Assembly (NCBI GenBank): GCA_041591895.1
Contig: JBFHRE010000069.1
Coordinates: forward strand, 1 to 14,028
Length of the DNA stretch: 14,028 bases
DNA from: JBFHRE01 sp041591895
GTDB lineage: Bacteria; Actinomycetota; Acidimicrobiia; Spongiisociales; ZC4RG35
Direction of reading: 5' to 3'
In this document: one piece after another, positions 7,489-14,028 of the stretch
How positions within the stretch are numbered: the stretch's first letter is position 1
Layout of the letters: each line of letters begins with the position of its first letter
Made by a program: the position numbers and the translations under genes
Notes under the pieces: generated by a model
What the model was told of the DNA's origin: nothing
Databases searched by the model: none
The model's input: the letters and a program-made list of their open reading frames with translations, nothing else

Positions 7489-8282
7489 CACACTCTCCCG
7501 CAGTGACCGACCAGCCCTCGCCAAGACCGCCGGACGGCCTGATCGAGAAAACCATGCGTGTCATCGAGGCGGTGGTCGATGCCGACGAGCCGGTTGGCCC
7601 CCGGGGACTGGCCCGCACGGCAGGGATCGACCGGAGCGCCGTGGGACGGATTCTTCAGCACCTGGGCGAGTTGGACGTTCTCGAGCGTCGGCCCGAGGGG
7701 TATGTCCCCGGGCCCCGCCTGTTCAGCCTCAGCCGGGTTCTCGGTGCACGCGACAGTCTCCGGCCGGCGGTGGCCCCGGTGCTGGGCTCGCTCGTCGACC
7801 GATTCGACGAGACGTGCTACGTGTGCGCCTTTCACGGTGACGTGGTCGTGTTCACCCACGAGATCCAATCGTCCAAGCCGCTGCGGTTCGTCGTCGAGTT
7901 GGGGCGCCCGGTCCCACTCCATGCCGGCGCGGCCGGACGGGCCATTCTCTCCGGCCTCGGGGACGAGGAGATCCGGACCTTGTTGGGCGACGGCCCGCTC
8001 CCGCGCCTCACCCCGAACACGGTCACCGCCGTGAACGAACTGGTCGCCCTCGCCGCGATTGATCGAAAGCGGGGGTATTCGGTCAGTCGGGAAGAGCGCG
8101 TGGCCGGAGGAGCGTCGATCGCGGCTCCCTTCTACGACGCCGCCGGCCGGTGCCAGGGGTCGGTGGTGTTCACCACCCCACTGAGCCGGCTCGACGAGGG
8201 ACAGGTCGATGAGATCGGGATGGCGGTGGCCAAGGCCGCGGCGGCACTCTCGGCTCGGCTCACCGGTGGAAGCCGTGGCTGA
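7485..8282 (+). CDS. IclR-family transcriptional regulator
   Basis: DNA-binding regulator of 265 residues. An N-terminal winged helix-turn-helix lies at about residues 20-75 (recognition region around GIDRSAVGRILQHLGEL), followed by the IclR effector-binding domain with the typical GRPVPLHAGAAGRAIL and GYSVSREERVAGGASIAAPF segments. Proteins of this family bind palindromic operators and small carboxylates or aromatics. It sits inside the operon it probably controls, so autoregulation is likely. I chose GTG 7485 because it overlaps the AKR stop by 4 bases like the neighbouring junctions; GTG 7503, six codons later, is an equally legal start. Neither has a strong Shine-Dalgarno sequence, consistent with translational coupling. 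Effector and operator are unknown. Confidence 0.88.
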   Translation: MTHSPAVTDQPSPRPPDGLIEKTMRVIEAVVDADEPVGPRGLARTAGIDRSAVGRILQHLGELDVLERRPEGYVPGPRLFSLSRVLGARDSLRPAVAPVLGSLVDRFDETCYVCAFHGDVVVFTHEIQSSKPLRFVVELGRPVPLHAGAAGRAILSGLGDEEIRTLLGDGPLPRLTPNTVTAVNELVALAAIDRKRGYSVSREERVAGGASIAAPFYDAAGRCQGSVVFTTPLSRLDEGQVDEIGMAVAKAAAALSARLTGGSRG

Positions 8283-9354
8283 CCCGGTCGGCCTCGGCAT
8301 CGTCGGTCTCGGGCGGTGGGCCGGCGCACACGCCGCCGCCTCCGCCCGCTCGGAGACGGTGCAGATCGTCAACGGTTACTCCCGGACCGCCGAGACGAGG
8401 GCGGCCTTCGCCGCCGCCCATGGTCTCGACCGGACCGCTGGATCGTTCGAAGAACTTCTCGCCGACCGTGACGTGGAAGCGCTGATCGTCTCCACCCCCA
8501 ACGACGTGCACGCCGCCCAGGTGGTGGCCGCAGCCCGGGCCGGGAAGCCGGTCTTGGTGGACAAGCCGCTGTCGGTCGACGTCGCCGAAGGCCTCGACCT
8601 GGTCAGGGCGGTGACGGCGGCCGGGGTCCCGGTCGGAGTCGCCCATCATGCCCGCCGTCTGGCCGGGCACCGTGCTGCCCGCGCCTGGATCGAATCCGGC
8701 GACGCCGGCAAGGTGCGGCTGGCGCACGGAGACTTCTCGAACAATCGGGGCGCGGTGATGAAACCCGATGCCTGGCACCGTACGGCGCGGGGTTTCGACG
8801 GCGGGGTCCTCATTCAGGTCGGGATCCATCAGGTGGACGTGATGCTCTACCTGCTCGGACCGGTGGTGACGGTCAACGCCCGTTTCGAGTATGAGGCGCT
8901 CGGCCGGGAAATGCCGGATGCAGCGGCGGTCACCCTGCGCCACGCCTCGGGTGCTCTCTCGGTCGTGACCTGCAGTTGGACCACTCCCAGCCATTACCGA
9001 ACCGACCTGCTGGCCACGGGTGGCAACCTGTCCTTCCGGCTCGAACACCGGAACTGGCCCAGCGGCGACATCGACGACTACGGGGAGCTGATACTCGATC
9101 CGGCCGATGGTGACCGAGGTCCGCTCGCCGTCACCAAAGGCGACCCTCTGCGGGACCAGCTCGAGGAGCTGGGCCGGGCCGCCAGGGACGGATCGCCGAT
9201 GTCGGTCGACGCCGTAGCCGGGCTGCGAGCAGTGGCGGTGGTCGAGGCGTCGGTCGGGTCTGCCCGCGAGCAGGGAGCGACTGTGGCGATCGAGGATCTG
9301 GTCCGCGAGGCCGGAGGTGATGACACGGAAGTCGCGATGGTCGTGGCTCCATGA
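8275..9354 (+). CDS. Gfo/Idh/MocA-family oxidoreductase
   Basis: NAD(P)-dependent dehydrogenase, 359 residues, of the family that oxidises sugars, inositols and also some non-sugar substrates. The N-terminal Rossmann fold shows GIVGLGRWAGAH near residues 8-19. The cofactor/catalytic segment reads DKP (D96-K97-P98) where EKP is usual, keeping the catalytic lysine. The C-terminal domain has GFDGGVLIQVGIHQVDVM with H185 and D188 at the family's active-site positions. I chose GTG 8275, which puts the Rossmann motif close to the N-terminus as is normal and overlaps the regulator by 8 bases; GTG 8266 is possible. A longer ATG form starting at 8209 would add an arginine-rich shadow translation of the IclR gene. 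It is the last gene of the overlapping chain. Confidence 0.87.
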   Translation: MADPVGLGIVGLGRWAGAHAAASARSETVQIVNGYSRTAETRAAFAAAHGLDRTAGSFEELLADRDVEALIVSTPNDVHAAQVVAAARAGKPVLVDKPLSVDVAEGLDLVRAVTAAGVPVGVAHHARRLAGHRAARAWIESGDAGKVRLAHGDFSNNRGAVMKPDAWHRTARGFDGGVLIQVGIHQVDVMLYLLGPVVTVNARFEYEALGREMPDAAAVTLRHASGALSVVTCSWTTPSHYRTDLLATGGNLSFRLEHRNWPSGDIDDYGELILDPADGDRGPLAVTKGDPLRDQLEELGRAARDGSPMSVDAVAGLRAVAVVEASVGSAREQGATVAIEDLVREAGGDDTEVAMVVAP

Positions 9355-9363
9355 GCCGGCCAA

Positions 9364-9377
9364 CAGCCGCCAGCCGC
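9364..9377 (+). repeat. Short GC-rich direct repeat in the 67-base gap
   Basis: Two adjacent copies of CAGCCGC (9364-9370 and 9371-9377) lie between two GCCGGC palindromes (9355-9360 and 9376-9381) directly after the Gfo/Idh/MocA stop. The GCCGGC pair could form a 6-bp stem with a 15-base loop. It may weaken read-through into the next gene. Low-complexity GC sequence in a high-GC genome makes chance a serious alternative. Confidence 0.3.
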
Positions 9378-9410
9378 CGGCCACCAGCCAAGACCGAACC
9401 TCGATGATCC

Positions 9411-9417
9411 AGGAGAG
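9411..9417 (+). promoter_or_regulatory. Ribosome binding site deciding the start at 9422
   Basis: AGGAGAG sits with its AGGAG core six bases before ATG 9422. This favours that start over the in-frame ATG at 9404 and over earlier ones that run back into the Gfo/Idh/MocA gene. It is also the only plus-strand gene after 3918 with its own clear site, in contrast to the overlapping upstream genes. Confidence 0.65.
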
Positions 9418-9421
9418 AACA

Positions 9422-10261
9422 ATGCGTTACGGCATCAAGACCAATCCACATCACACAACCTGGGACCGGATGCTGGCGACCTGGCAACGGGCCGACGCCA
9501 TCGACATCTTCGAGTCGGCCTGGGTGTTCGATCACTTCTATCCCATCCAGGGCGACCCCACCGGACCCTGTCTCGAGGGGTGGACGTCGCTGGCGGCGCT
9601 GGCCCAGGCCACCTCACGCCTGAAAGTCGGGACGATGGTCAACGGCATGCCGTACCGGCACCCCGCAATCACCGCCAACATGGCTGCCACTGTCGACATC
9701 GTCTCCGGGGGCCGATTCCAGCTCGGGCTCGGGGCCGGGTGGTATCAACTCGAAGCCGATGCCTACGGGATCACCCTCGGCGACACGCTCACCGAGCGTT
9801 TCGACCGGTTCGACGAGTGCGTCGAGATCGTGGTGCGGATGTTGACCGACGATGTCACCACGTTCGAAGGCCGGTATTTCACGGTCACAGACGCCCGCAA
9901 CGAGCCCAAGGGACCACAACGGCCGCACCCCCCGATCGTCATCGGTGGGAGCGGTGAGAAACGAACTCTCAGGACCGTGGCCCGCTGGGCGAACCACTGG
10001 AATGCGGCACCGATGGAACCCGAGGTGTTGCACCACAAGCTGTCGGTGCTGGAGCGTCATTGTGCCGATGTAGGCCGCGACCCGGGCGAGATCGAGAAAT
10101 CGATCATGTTGCGGTTCAACCCCGACGAGCCGGCCACTCTGGACGATCAGCTGCGCAAGGCAGCCGGCACGGGGGTCGATACCGCGATCGTCAACCTTCC
10201 CAGTCCCCACGATCCCGACCACGTGGACCTGGTGGCCGACGCTATCTCACGCATGTCCTGA
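9422..10261 (+). CDS. Luciferase-like (LLM class) oxidoreductase, probably F420-dependent
   Basis: TIM-barrel flavin or F420 enzyme of the bacterial luciferase-like superfamily, 279 residues. Family landmarks in order are WVFDHFYP near the N-terminus, TSRLKVGTMVNGMPYRHPA, the SGGRFQLGLGAGWYQLEADAYG segment that lines the cofactor pocket, FEGRYFTV, and PHPPIVIGGSGEKRTLRTVARWA, which binds the cofactor phosphate region. The GxGAGWxxxE pattern and RTLR are typical of F420-dependent actinobacterial members, but FMN use cannot be excluded from sequence. The gene follows the operon after 67 bases with its own ribosome binding site, so it may be transcribed with it yet translated independently. Its close relative on the opposite strand (13121 onward) suggests duplicated or paired chemistry. 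Substrate unknown. Confidence 0.88.
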   Translation: MRYGIKTNPHHTTWDRMLATWQRADAIDIFESAWVFDHFYPIQGDPTGPCLEGWTSLAALAQATSRLKVGTMVNGMPYRHPAITANMAATVDIVSGGRFQLGLGAGWYQLEADAYGITLGDTLTERFDRFDECVEIVVRMLTDDVTTFEGRYFTVTDARNEPKGPQRPHPPIVIGGSGEKRTLRTVARWANHWNAAPMEPEVLHHKLSVLERHCADVGRDPGEIEKSIMLRFNPDEPATLDDQLRKAAGTGVDTAIVNLPSPHDPDHVDLVADAISRMS

Positions 10262-10265
10262 CGCC

Positions 10266-10285
10266 GACAGCGACACAGCGTTGTC
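10266..10285. terminator. Hairpin between convergent genes
   Basis: GACAGCG (10266-10272) pairs with CGTTGTC (10279-10285) over seven positions including one G-T wobble, with a 6-base loop. It fills almost the whole 27-base gap between the two converging stop codons, where a bidirectional terminator would be expected. There is no T-run on either side, so the call depends on placement. Confidence 0.4.
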
Positions 10286-10288
10286 TCA

Positions 10289-11074
10289 TCAGAACAGACC
10301 GGCGGTTCCTCCTCCGTCCACCGAGATTGAGGTGCCGTGGATGTGGCGGGACTCTGGCAGGCACAGGAACACGGCCAGGTTGGCGATGTCCTCCGGCTCG
10401 GCCAGACGGCGGACACCCTGACGTTCGATGATCTTCGCCTCGAACTCCTCAGGACTGACACCGGCCGCGGAAGCCCTGGCGGCCATCAGGGTGTGATGCC
10501 GTTCCGTCCTGGTCTGGGCCGGGTGGATCGTGTTGACGTTGACGTCGTCACGGAGCCCCTGTCCTGCCAGCGCCTTCGAGAAGTTGGCAAAGGCGGCATT
10601 GACCGCGCCACCGATCATCACGTCGGGAGTCGGGGTGCGGGCCAGGCCGCCGACGATGTTGACGACCGATCCGCGTGATTCGACCAGCTGCGGCCAGAAC
10701 AGTCGGGACAGCCGAACGGCGGCGTGGAACTTGAGGGCGAACCCGTCCATCCACACGTCGTCGTCCAACTCGAGAAACGGCCCGGCCTTGGTGGCACCGG
10801 CGGAGTTGACGAGGATGTCGATCTTCCCGAAGTCGGCCACCACGCGGTCGTGGAGCGCTTCGCACGCTTCTCTGGTCCGCAGGTCGCCGGCCACCCATTC
10901 GACCCGTCTCCCGCTCGGCCCGGCGATAGCGGTGGCACTGGAGGAAAGATCCTCCTCTGTCCGGGCGGCAAGGACGCAGTCCACGCCCTCTCCCGCCAGG
11001 GCCCGGGCGATCGCCGCTCCGATTCCCTTGCTGCCACCTGTGATCACGGCCACCTTGTCGTCGAGTCGTCCCAT
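10289..11074 (-). CDS. SDR-fold protein with substituted catalytic residues
   Basis: Short-chain dehydrogenase/reductase fold of normal length (261 residues). The cofactor motif TGGSKGIG (12-19), the NSAG segment and the C-terminal ISVDGGG are intact, so NAD(P) binding is expected. The classical Asn-Ser-Tyr-Lys tetrad is missing: by spacing, Asn is K115, Ser is G142, Tyr is G155 and Lys is N159 (GGAVNAAFANFSKALA instead of YxxxK). Similar K/G/N patterns occur, as far as I recall, in a subgroup of bacterial SDRs, so this may be a subfamily with different chemistry and not a decayed copy. The frame is uninterrupted, which argues against a pseudogene. ATG at 11074 follows the upstream stop by one base, with AAGGAGG five bases before it. 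Last gene of the minus-strand unit. Confidence 0.85.
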   Translation of the reverse strand: MGRLDDKVAVITGGSKGIGAAIARALAGEGVDCVLAARTEEDLSSSATAIAGPSGRRVEWVAGDLRTREACEALHDRVVADFGKIDILVNSAGATKAGPFLELDDDVWMDGFALKFHAAVRLSRLFWPQLVESRGSVVNIVGGLARTPTPDVMIGGAVNAAFANFSKALAGQGLRDDVNVNTIHPAQTRTERHHTLMAARASAAGVSPEEFEAKIIERQGVRRLAEPEDIANLAVFLCLPESRHIHGTSISVDGGGTAGLF

Positions 11075-11075
11075 C

Positions 11076-13124
11076 TCAACCTCCTTCTGTCATCACTGCG
11101 TCGAGGATCTCCCAGCCTTCACCTGTCCAGGCAATCGGGTTCATCTCCATGGCTCCGAGCCCCGAGGCGACAAAACGCCGACTCGACTCGGACACCAATC
11201 CTGCCAGCTCATCGAGAGCCACATCTACGGAGCCGGTCCTCGCCAACGCCGCCTCGAGCCCGGAGACGCTCCGAACGAGACGGCGCGCCTGTCCCACGGC
11301 GAGCGGGGCCGGTGAGTACCGCTCGGTGTGGAGCCCCTCCACGGCGATGCCGCCCAGCCCCACCAGGACGGTGGGCCCGAACACGTCGTCGCGGATCATG
11401 CCGACGATCACTTCTACCCCTGGACGCATGCGCTCGACCCGAACGCCTTCGATTCGGGCGCCCGGTCGCTGGCGCAGCACGCCCTCGACGAGTCGTGTGA
11501 ACGTCCGCCGGGCCTGGTCGGGCCCAACGACCGCCTGGACCACACCTCCGACCCCGGTCTTGTGGACCACGTCCGGTGAGACGATCTTCAACACGACCGC
11601 GCCGCCGAGCCGTTCAGCAAGGCCTGCGGCCTCTTCGGCGTCGCCTGCCAGCTCCCCTTCCACCACCGGCAATCCCCAACTCGAGAGCGTGAGCTTTGCC
11701 TCGTGTTCGGTGCGGGGAACCTGTTCGAGCCGGAGCCCGTCGGGCTCGACGTCGGCCCCGAACGGCAACTCGGACTGCCGGGCCAGGCCGGCCAAGGCTC
11801 GAATGGCGGCCCGGGGCTCGGTGATGACCGGTCGGTCGGCGGCGCGCAGGACGGCGAGACCCGCCGCCCCGACATCGCCGGCCATCCACAGATGGACCAC
11901 GGGGACCGTCGCCGGGATGGCGAGAAGCCCCACGGCCCGCTCTGGGGTGTGGGCCGGCGGATGGGCGGTTGAGACCGCGAGGACCAGGTCGTATTCGCCG
12001 GAGCCGGCGAATCGCTCGACCACCTGAGCGAATCTCCCCGCGCCCCCGATGATCGCCCCCATGTCGAGCGGATTGGCCAGCGCCCCCAACTCGAGTAGCG
12101 GTTCCAACTCTTCACCGAGCCCCTCGCCTGGATGAGGGAGGTCGAGCCCGAGACGCTCGGCCAGATCGCTCAGGAGGATTGCGATCCCTCCCGAATGGGT
12201 GACGACGCCGATCCGACCACCCTCCGGCGGTCGAGCCCGCGCCATGACGCCCGCCACGGCCAGCATCTCTTCCGGGGTTTCTGCCACCGTGGCCCCCAGC
12301 GCGTCGAGCACGCCGTCGAGCACCTTTGCCGGCGTGGCCATCGCGCCGGTGTGGGTCGTCATAAGCCTCTCACCCCGCCGGCCGGTGCCGATCCGGCAGA
12401 CGACCACCGGTTTTCCCGCTCGCTTGGCGCCGCGCACGGCCTCGACGAACGCCGGACCGTCCCTGACGGTCTCCATCACGATGGCGATGGCTCTGACCTC
12501 TTCGAGGTCGACCAGAGCTGCGATCGCATCCGCCAGCCCGAGATCGGCTTCGTTTCCTGTGGATACGGACACCGCCAAGCCGTCGCCGTCGGCGGCGGCC
12601 AGGTTGTGGAGGTAGCTTCCCGTCCCGCCGCTCTGGGTGACCAGACCGACCGCACCGGACCGGATCTGGTCGGCGGGCCGATCGAGACAGGTGAGAAAGC
12701 TGGCTGCGAGCCCCACCGACGGCCGGATGATCCCTCCCGAGTTGGGCCCCAGCACCCGCACCCCTGTCCGGACCGCGGTCGCGGTGAGACGGTCCTGAAG
12801 GTCGGTTCCGGATGGCCCCGATTCGGCAAAACCTCCCGCGAACACCACCACCCCGCCCGCGCCGACCGCCCCGGCAGCATCGACGATGTCGAGGGCGGCC
12901 GCAGCCGGCGTGGCGCACACCACCAGATCGGGGGCTCCCGGCAGGAGGTCCAGAGCGGAGAAGATCTCGACCCCATCCACCTTCGGTCGGCCGGGGTTGA
13001 CCCCCCACACCGGACCGGGATAGCCGACCTTTCTCAGGTTGGCCAGAACCCGATTGCCATGCTTGGAAGGGTCGGCCGACAGACCGACGATGGCGATCGC
13101 GGCGGGTTCCAGCAGCCGCTTCAC
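11076..13124 (-). CDS. ADP-forming acyl-CoA synthetase (acetate--CoA ligase family), single chain
   Basis: Nucleoside-diphosphate-forming acyl-CoA synthetase of 682 residues with the alpha and beta parts fused. The CoA-binding Rossmann domain (about 5-130, AIVGLSADPSKHGN) is followed by the succinyl-CoA-ligase-like domain carrying the phospho-histidine H258 (TTHTGAMA), a third alpha domain (to about 450), and a C-terminal ATP-grasp domain from about 470 (E475, K477) with H521 (SPDVVHKTG) and a closing EMNPIAW. It interconverts an acid, CoA and ATP with acyl-CoA, ADP and phosphate. Run backwards it makes ATP from an acyl-CoA. No acetyltransferase domain is appended, unlike the Pat-type proteins. 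I chose GTG 13124, which overlaps the upstream stop by 4 bases and puts the first strand at the N-terminus; an ATG-started form to 13304 adds only an arginine-rich shadow. Acid specificity is unknown. Confidence 0.9.
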   Translation of the reverse strand: MKRLLEPAAIAIVGLSADPSKHGNRVLANLRKVGYPGPVWGVNPGRPKVDGVEIFSALDLLPGAPDLVVCATPAAAALDIVDAAGAVGAGGVVVFAGGFAESGPSGTDLQDRLTATAVRTGVRVLGPNSGGIIRPSVGLAASFLTCLDRPADQIRSGAVGLVTQSGGTGSYLHNLAAADGDGLAVSVSTGNEADLGLADAIAALVDLEEVRAIAIVMETVRDGPAFVEAVRGAKRAGKPVVVCRIGTGRRGERLMTTHTGAMATPAKVLDGVLDALGATVAETPEEMLAVAGVMARARPPEGGRIGVVTHSGGIAILLSDLAERLGLDLPHPGEGLGEELEPLLELGALANPLDMGAIIGGAGRFAQVVERFAGSGEYDLVLAVSTAHPPAHTPERAVGLLAIPATVPVVHLWMAGDVGAAGLAVLRAADRPVITEPRAAIRALAGLARQSELPFGADVEPDGLRLEQVPRTEHEAKLTLSSWGLPVVEGELAGDAEEAAGLAERLGGAVVLKIVSPDVVHKTGVGGVVQAVVGPDQARRTFTRLVEGVLRQRPGARIEGVRVERMRPGVEVIVGMIRDDVFGPTVLVGLGGIAVEGLHTERYSPAPLAVGQARRLVRSVSGLEAALARTGSVDVALDELAGLVSESSRRFVASGLGAMEMNPIAWTGEGWEILDAVMTEGG
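11080..11086 (-). promoter_or_regulatory. Strong ribosome binding site for the SDR-fold gene
   Basis: On the minus strand AAGGAGG lies within the last codons of the acyl-CoA synthetase, five bases before the SDR start at 11074. It fixes that start and indicates that the SDR-like protein is translated efficiently from the shared transcript. Confidence 0.75.
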
Positions 13125-14028
13125 GACGATCGCAGCCGGGGGATGACCTCGGAGGCGAACAGTTCGAGGCTGTCGGCCTCTCCCATGTCGTAGAAGTAGA
13201 GGATCATGTCCGAGCACCCCTCGGATCGAAACTCCTCCATGATCGGGACGGCCTCGTCGACGGTGACGGCGAGGTGCTCTCCGGCGAACTCGGCCGGCGT
13301 GCAATTGCGCCGGCGGGCGGCGATCTGGAGTTTGGCGTCGAGATCTGCCTGGTCGCGTCCGATCACCGACATCAGGTGGACCGAGCGGCCGATCTGGGAG
13401 TAGTCACGACCGATCGCGTTGCAATGCGACTCCAGTACCGCCGACTTGTGGCGGAATTCGTGGATGTGACCTGAGAAGTTGGCGAAGTCCCCGTATCGGG
13501 CCACGATCCGAAGCGTGCGCCTCTCGCCACCCCCGGCTATCCAGAGCGGGGGATGAGGCGTCTGGAGCGATCGCGGACGGGTGATGGCGCCGGCGAGCCT
13601 GTAGTGCTCGCCTTCGAAGTAGGCCTCATCGGTGGTCCACATCGCCTTGAGGACCTGGGCCGCCTCCTCCAGCATGTCGAGACGGACCCGGTCGGGTGGG
13701 TAGGGATAGCCATAGCCTTTGAACTCGTGAGTCGACCATCCCGCCCCGATCCCCACGTCGAGTCTTCCCTTGCAGATGGCATCCACCGACACGGCGATCT
13801 TGGCGAGCAGCGCCGGGTTTCGGTAAGGAATACAGGTGCACATCTGCCCGAGGCGAACCCTCTTGGTGGTGGCGGCGAGTGCGGCCATCAGCGTCCAGGC
13901 CTCGAACACCGACTCCTGGGCCGGCACCGGATGGGTGTGGAAGTGGTCGTACACCCAGAGGGAGTCGTAGCCGGATTCCTCGATCAGCGTGGCCGTCTCG
14001 GTGATCCTTTCCCATTGCCGGTCGACCG
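13121..14028 (-). CDS. Luciferase-like (LLM class) oxidoreductase, 5' end outside the window
   Basis: Second luciferase-like flavin/F420 enzyme. The frame stays open to the window edge at 14028 and the translated start of the window (RITETATLIEESGYDSLWVYDHF) is ordinary family sequence, so only a short N-terminal part is missing; the GTG at 13954 is internal, the valine of WVYDHF. Landmarks include TKRVRLGQMCTCIPYRNPA, GRLDVGIGAGWSTHEFKGYGYPYP, FEGEHYRL and PHPPLWIAGGGERRTLRIVARYGD. The AGWxxxExxxYG and RTLR elements match actinobacterial F420-dependent members. It is related to the 9422-10261 protein but clearly diverged. Its stop overlaps the acyl-CoA synthetase start (GTGA), so the two are translationally coupled, which suggests the oxidised product is an acid handled by the synthetase or comes from its CoA ester. 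Confidence 0.88.
   Translation of the reverse strand, partial: VDRQWERITETATLIEESGYDSLWVYDHFHTHPVPAQESVFEAWTLMAALAATTKRVRLGQMCTCIPYRNPALLAKIAVSVDAICKGRLDVGIGAGWSTHEFKGYGYPYPPDRVRLDMLEEAAQVLKAMWTTDEAYFEGEHYRLAGAITRPRSLQTPHPPLWIAGGGERRTLRIVARYGDFANFSGHIHEFRHKSAVLESHCNAIGRDYSQIGRSVHLMSVIGRDQADLDAKLQIAARRRNCTPAEFAGEHLAVTVDEAVPIMEEFRSEGCSDMILYFYDMGEADSLELFASEVIPRLRSS

Noticed and set aside
10289..11074. Pseudogene interpretation of the SDR-like gene
   Set aside because: There is no frameshift or premature stop, length is normal, the cofactor motif is intact and the ribosome binding site is strong, so substituted residues alone do not show decay.
12132..13193. 353-codon plus-strand frame opposite the acyl-CoA synthetase
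   Set aside because: Arg/Asp/His-rich shadow translation; the minus strand shows complete CoA-binding and ATP-grasp motifs.
13125..13304. N-terminal extension of the acyl-CoA synthetase
   Set aside because: The extra 60 residues are an arginine-rich shadow of the upstream luciferase-like gene; GTG 13124 starts directly before the first domain.
1..14028. Mobile element, phage, CRISPR or defence system
   Set aside because: No integrase, transposase, terminal repeats, repeat-spacer array or nuclease-type gene is visible; gene content is metabolic throughout.

Overview
The window is high-GC DNA, by eye roughly two thirds G+C, with tightly packed genes, GTG starts, repeated 4-base stop/start overlaps and two enzymes of the F420-type luciferase-like family. 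This suggests an uncultured actinomycetote (Acidimicrobiia-like). A Chloroflexota lineage rich in the same oxidoreductases (such as SAR202) is an alternative I cannot exclude. There is no rRNA, tRNA, CRISPR array, transposase, integrase or phage gene, so nothing in the sequence marks the region as a mobile element.

Layout. (1) 23-2505, plus strand: two different NitT/TauT-type permeases and one ATPase form the membrane part of an ABC importer. The substrate-binding protein is not in the window. A GC-rich hairpin (2509-2533) follows the ATPase. (2) 2544-3758, plus: an unrecognised protein with one membrane anchor and an extracytoplasmic Asp-box (BNR-like) beta-propeller, whose last three boxes are spaced exactly 47 residues. 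A 12-bp inverted repeat (3747-3800) covers its stop codon. (3) 3918-9354, plus: five genes chained by short overlaps, encoding a ThDP-dependent acetolactate-synthase-like enzyme, an ACMSD-family amidohydrolase/decarboxylase, an aldo/keto reductase, an IclR-family regulator and a Gfo/Idh/MocA dehydrogenase. A luciferase-like oxidoreductase (9422-10261) follows with its own ribosome binding site. (4) 10289-14028, minus, converging on the first group: a partial luciferase-like oxidoreductase (5' end beyond the window edge), a single-chain ADP-forming acyl-CoA synthetase, and an SDR-fold protein in which all four classical catalytic positions are substituted.

Together the genes look like a catabolic locus for a small organic acid or related metabolite. 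Uptake would be by the ABC importer, C-C bond chemistry by the ThDP enzyme and the ACMSD-family enzyme, redox steps by the AKR, Gfo/Idh/MocA, SDR-like and flavin/F420 enzymes, and CoA activation or energy recovery by the acyl-CoA synthetase, under control of the embedded IclR regulator. Enzyme families are clear. The substrate and order of steps are not, and I do not recognise the set as a described pathway.
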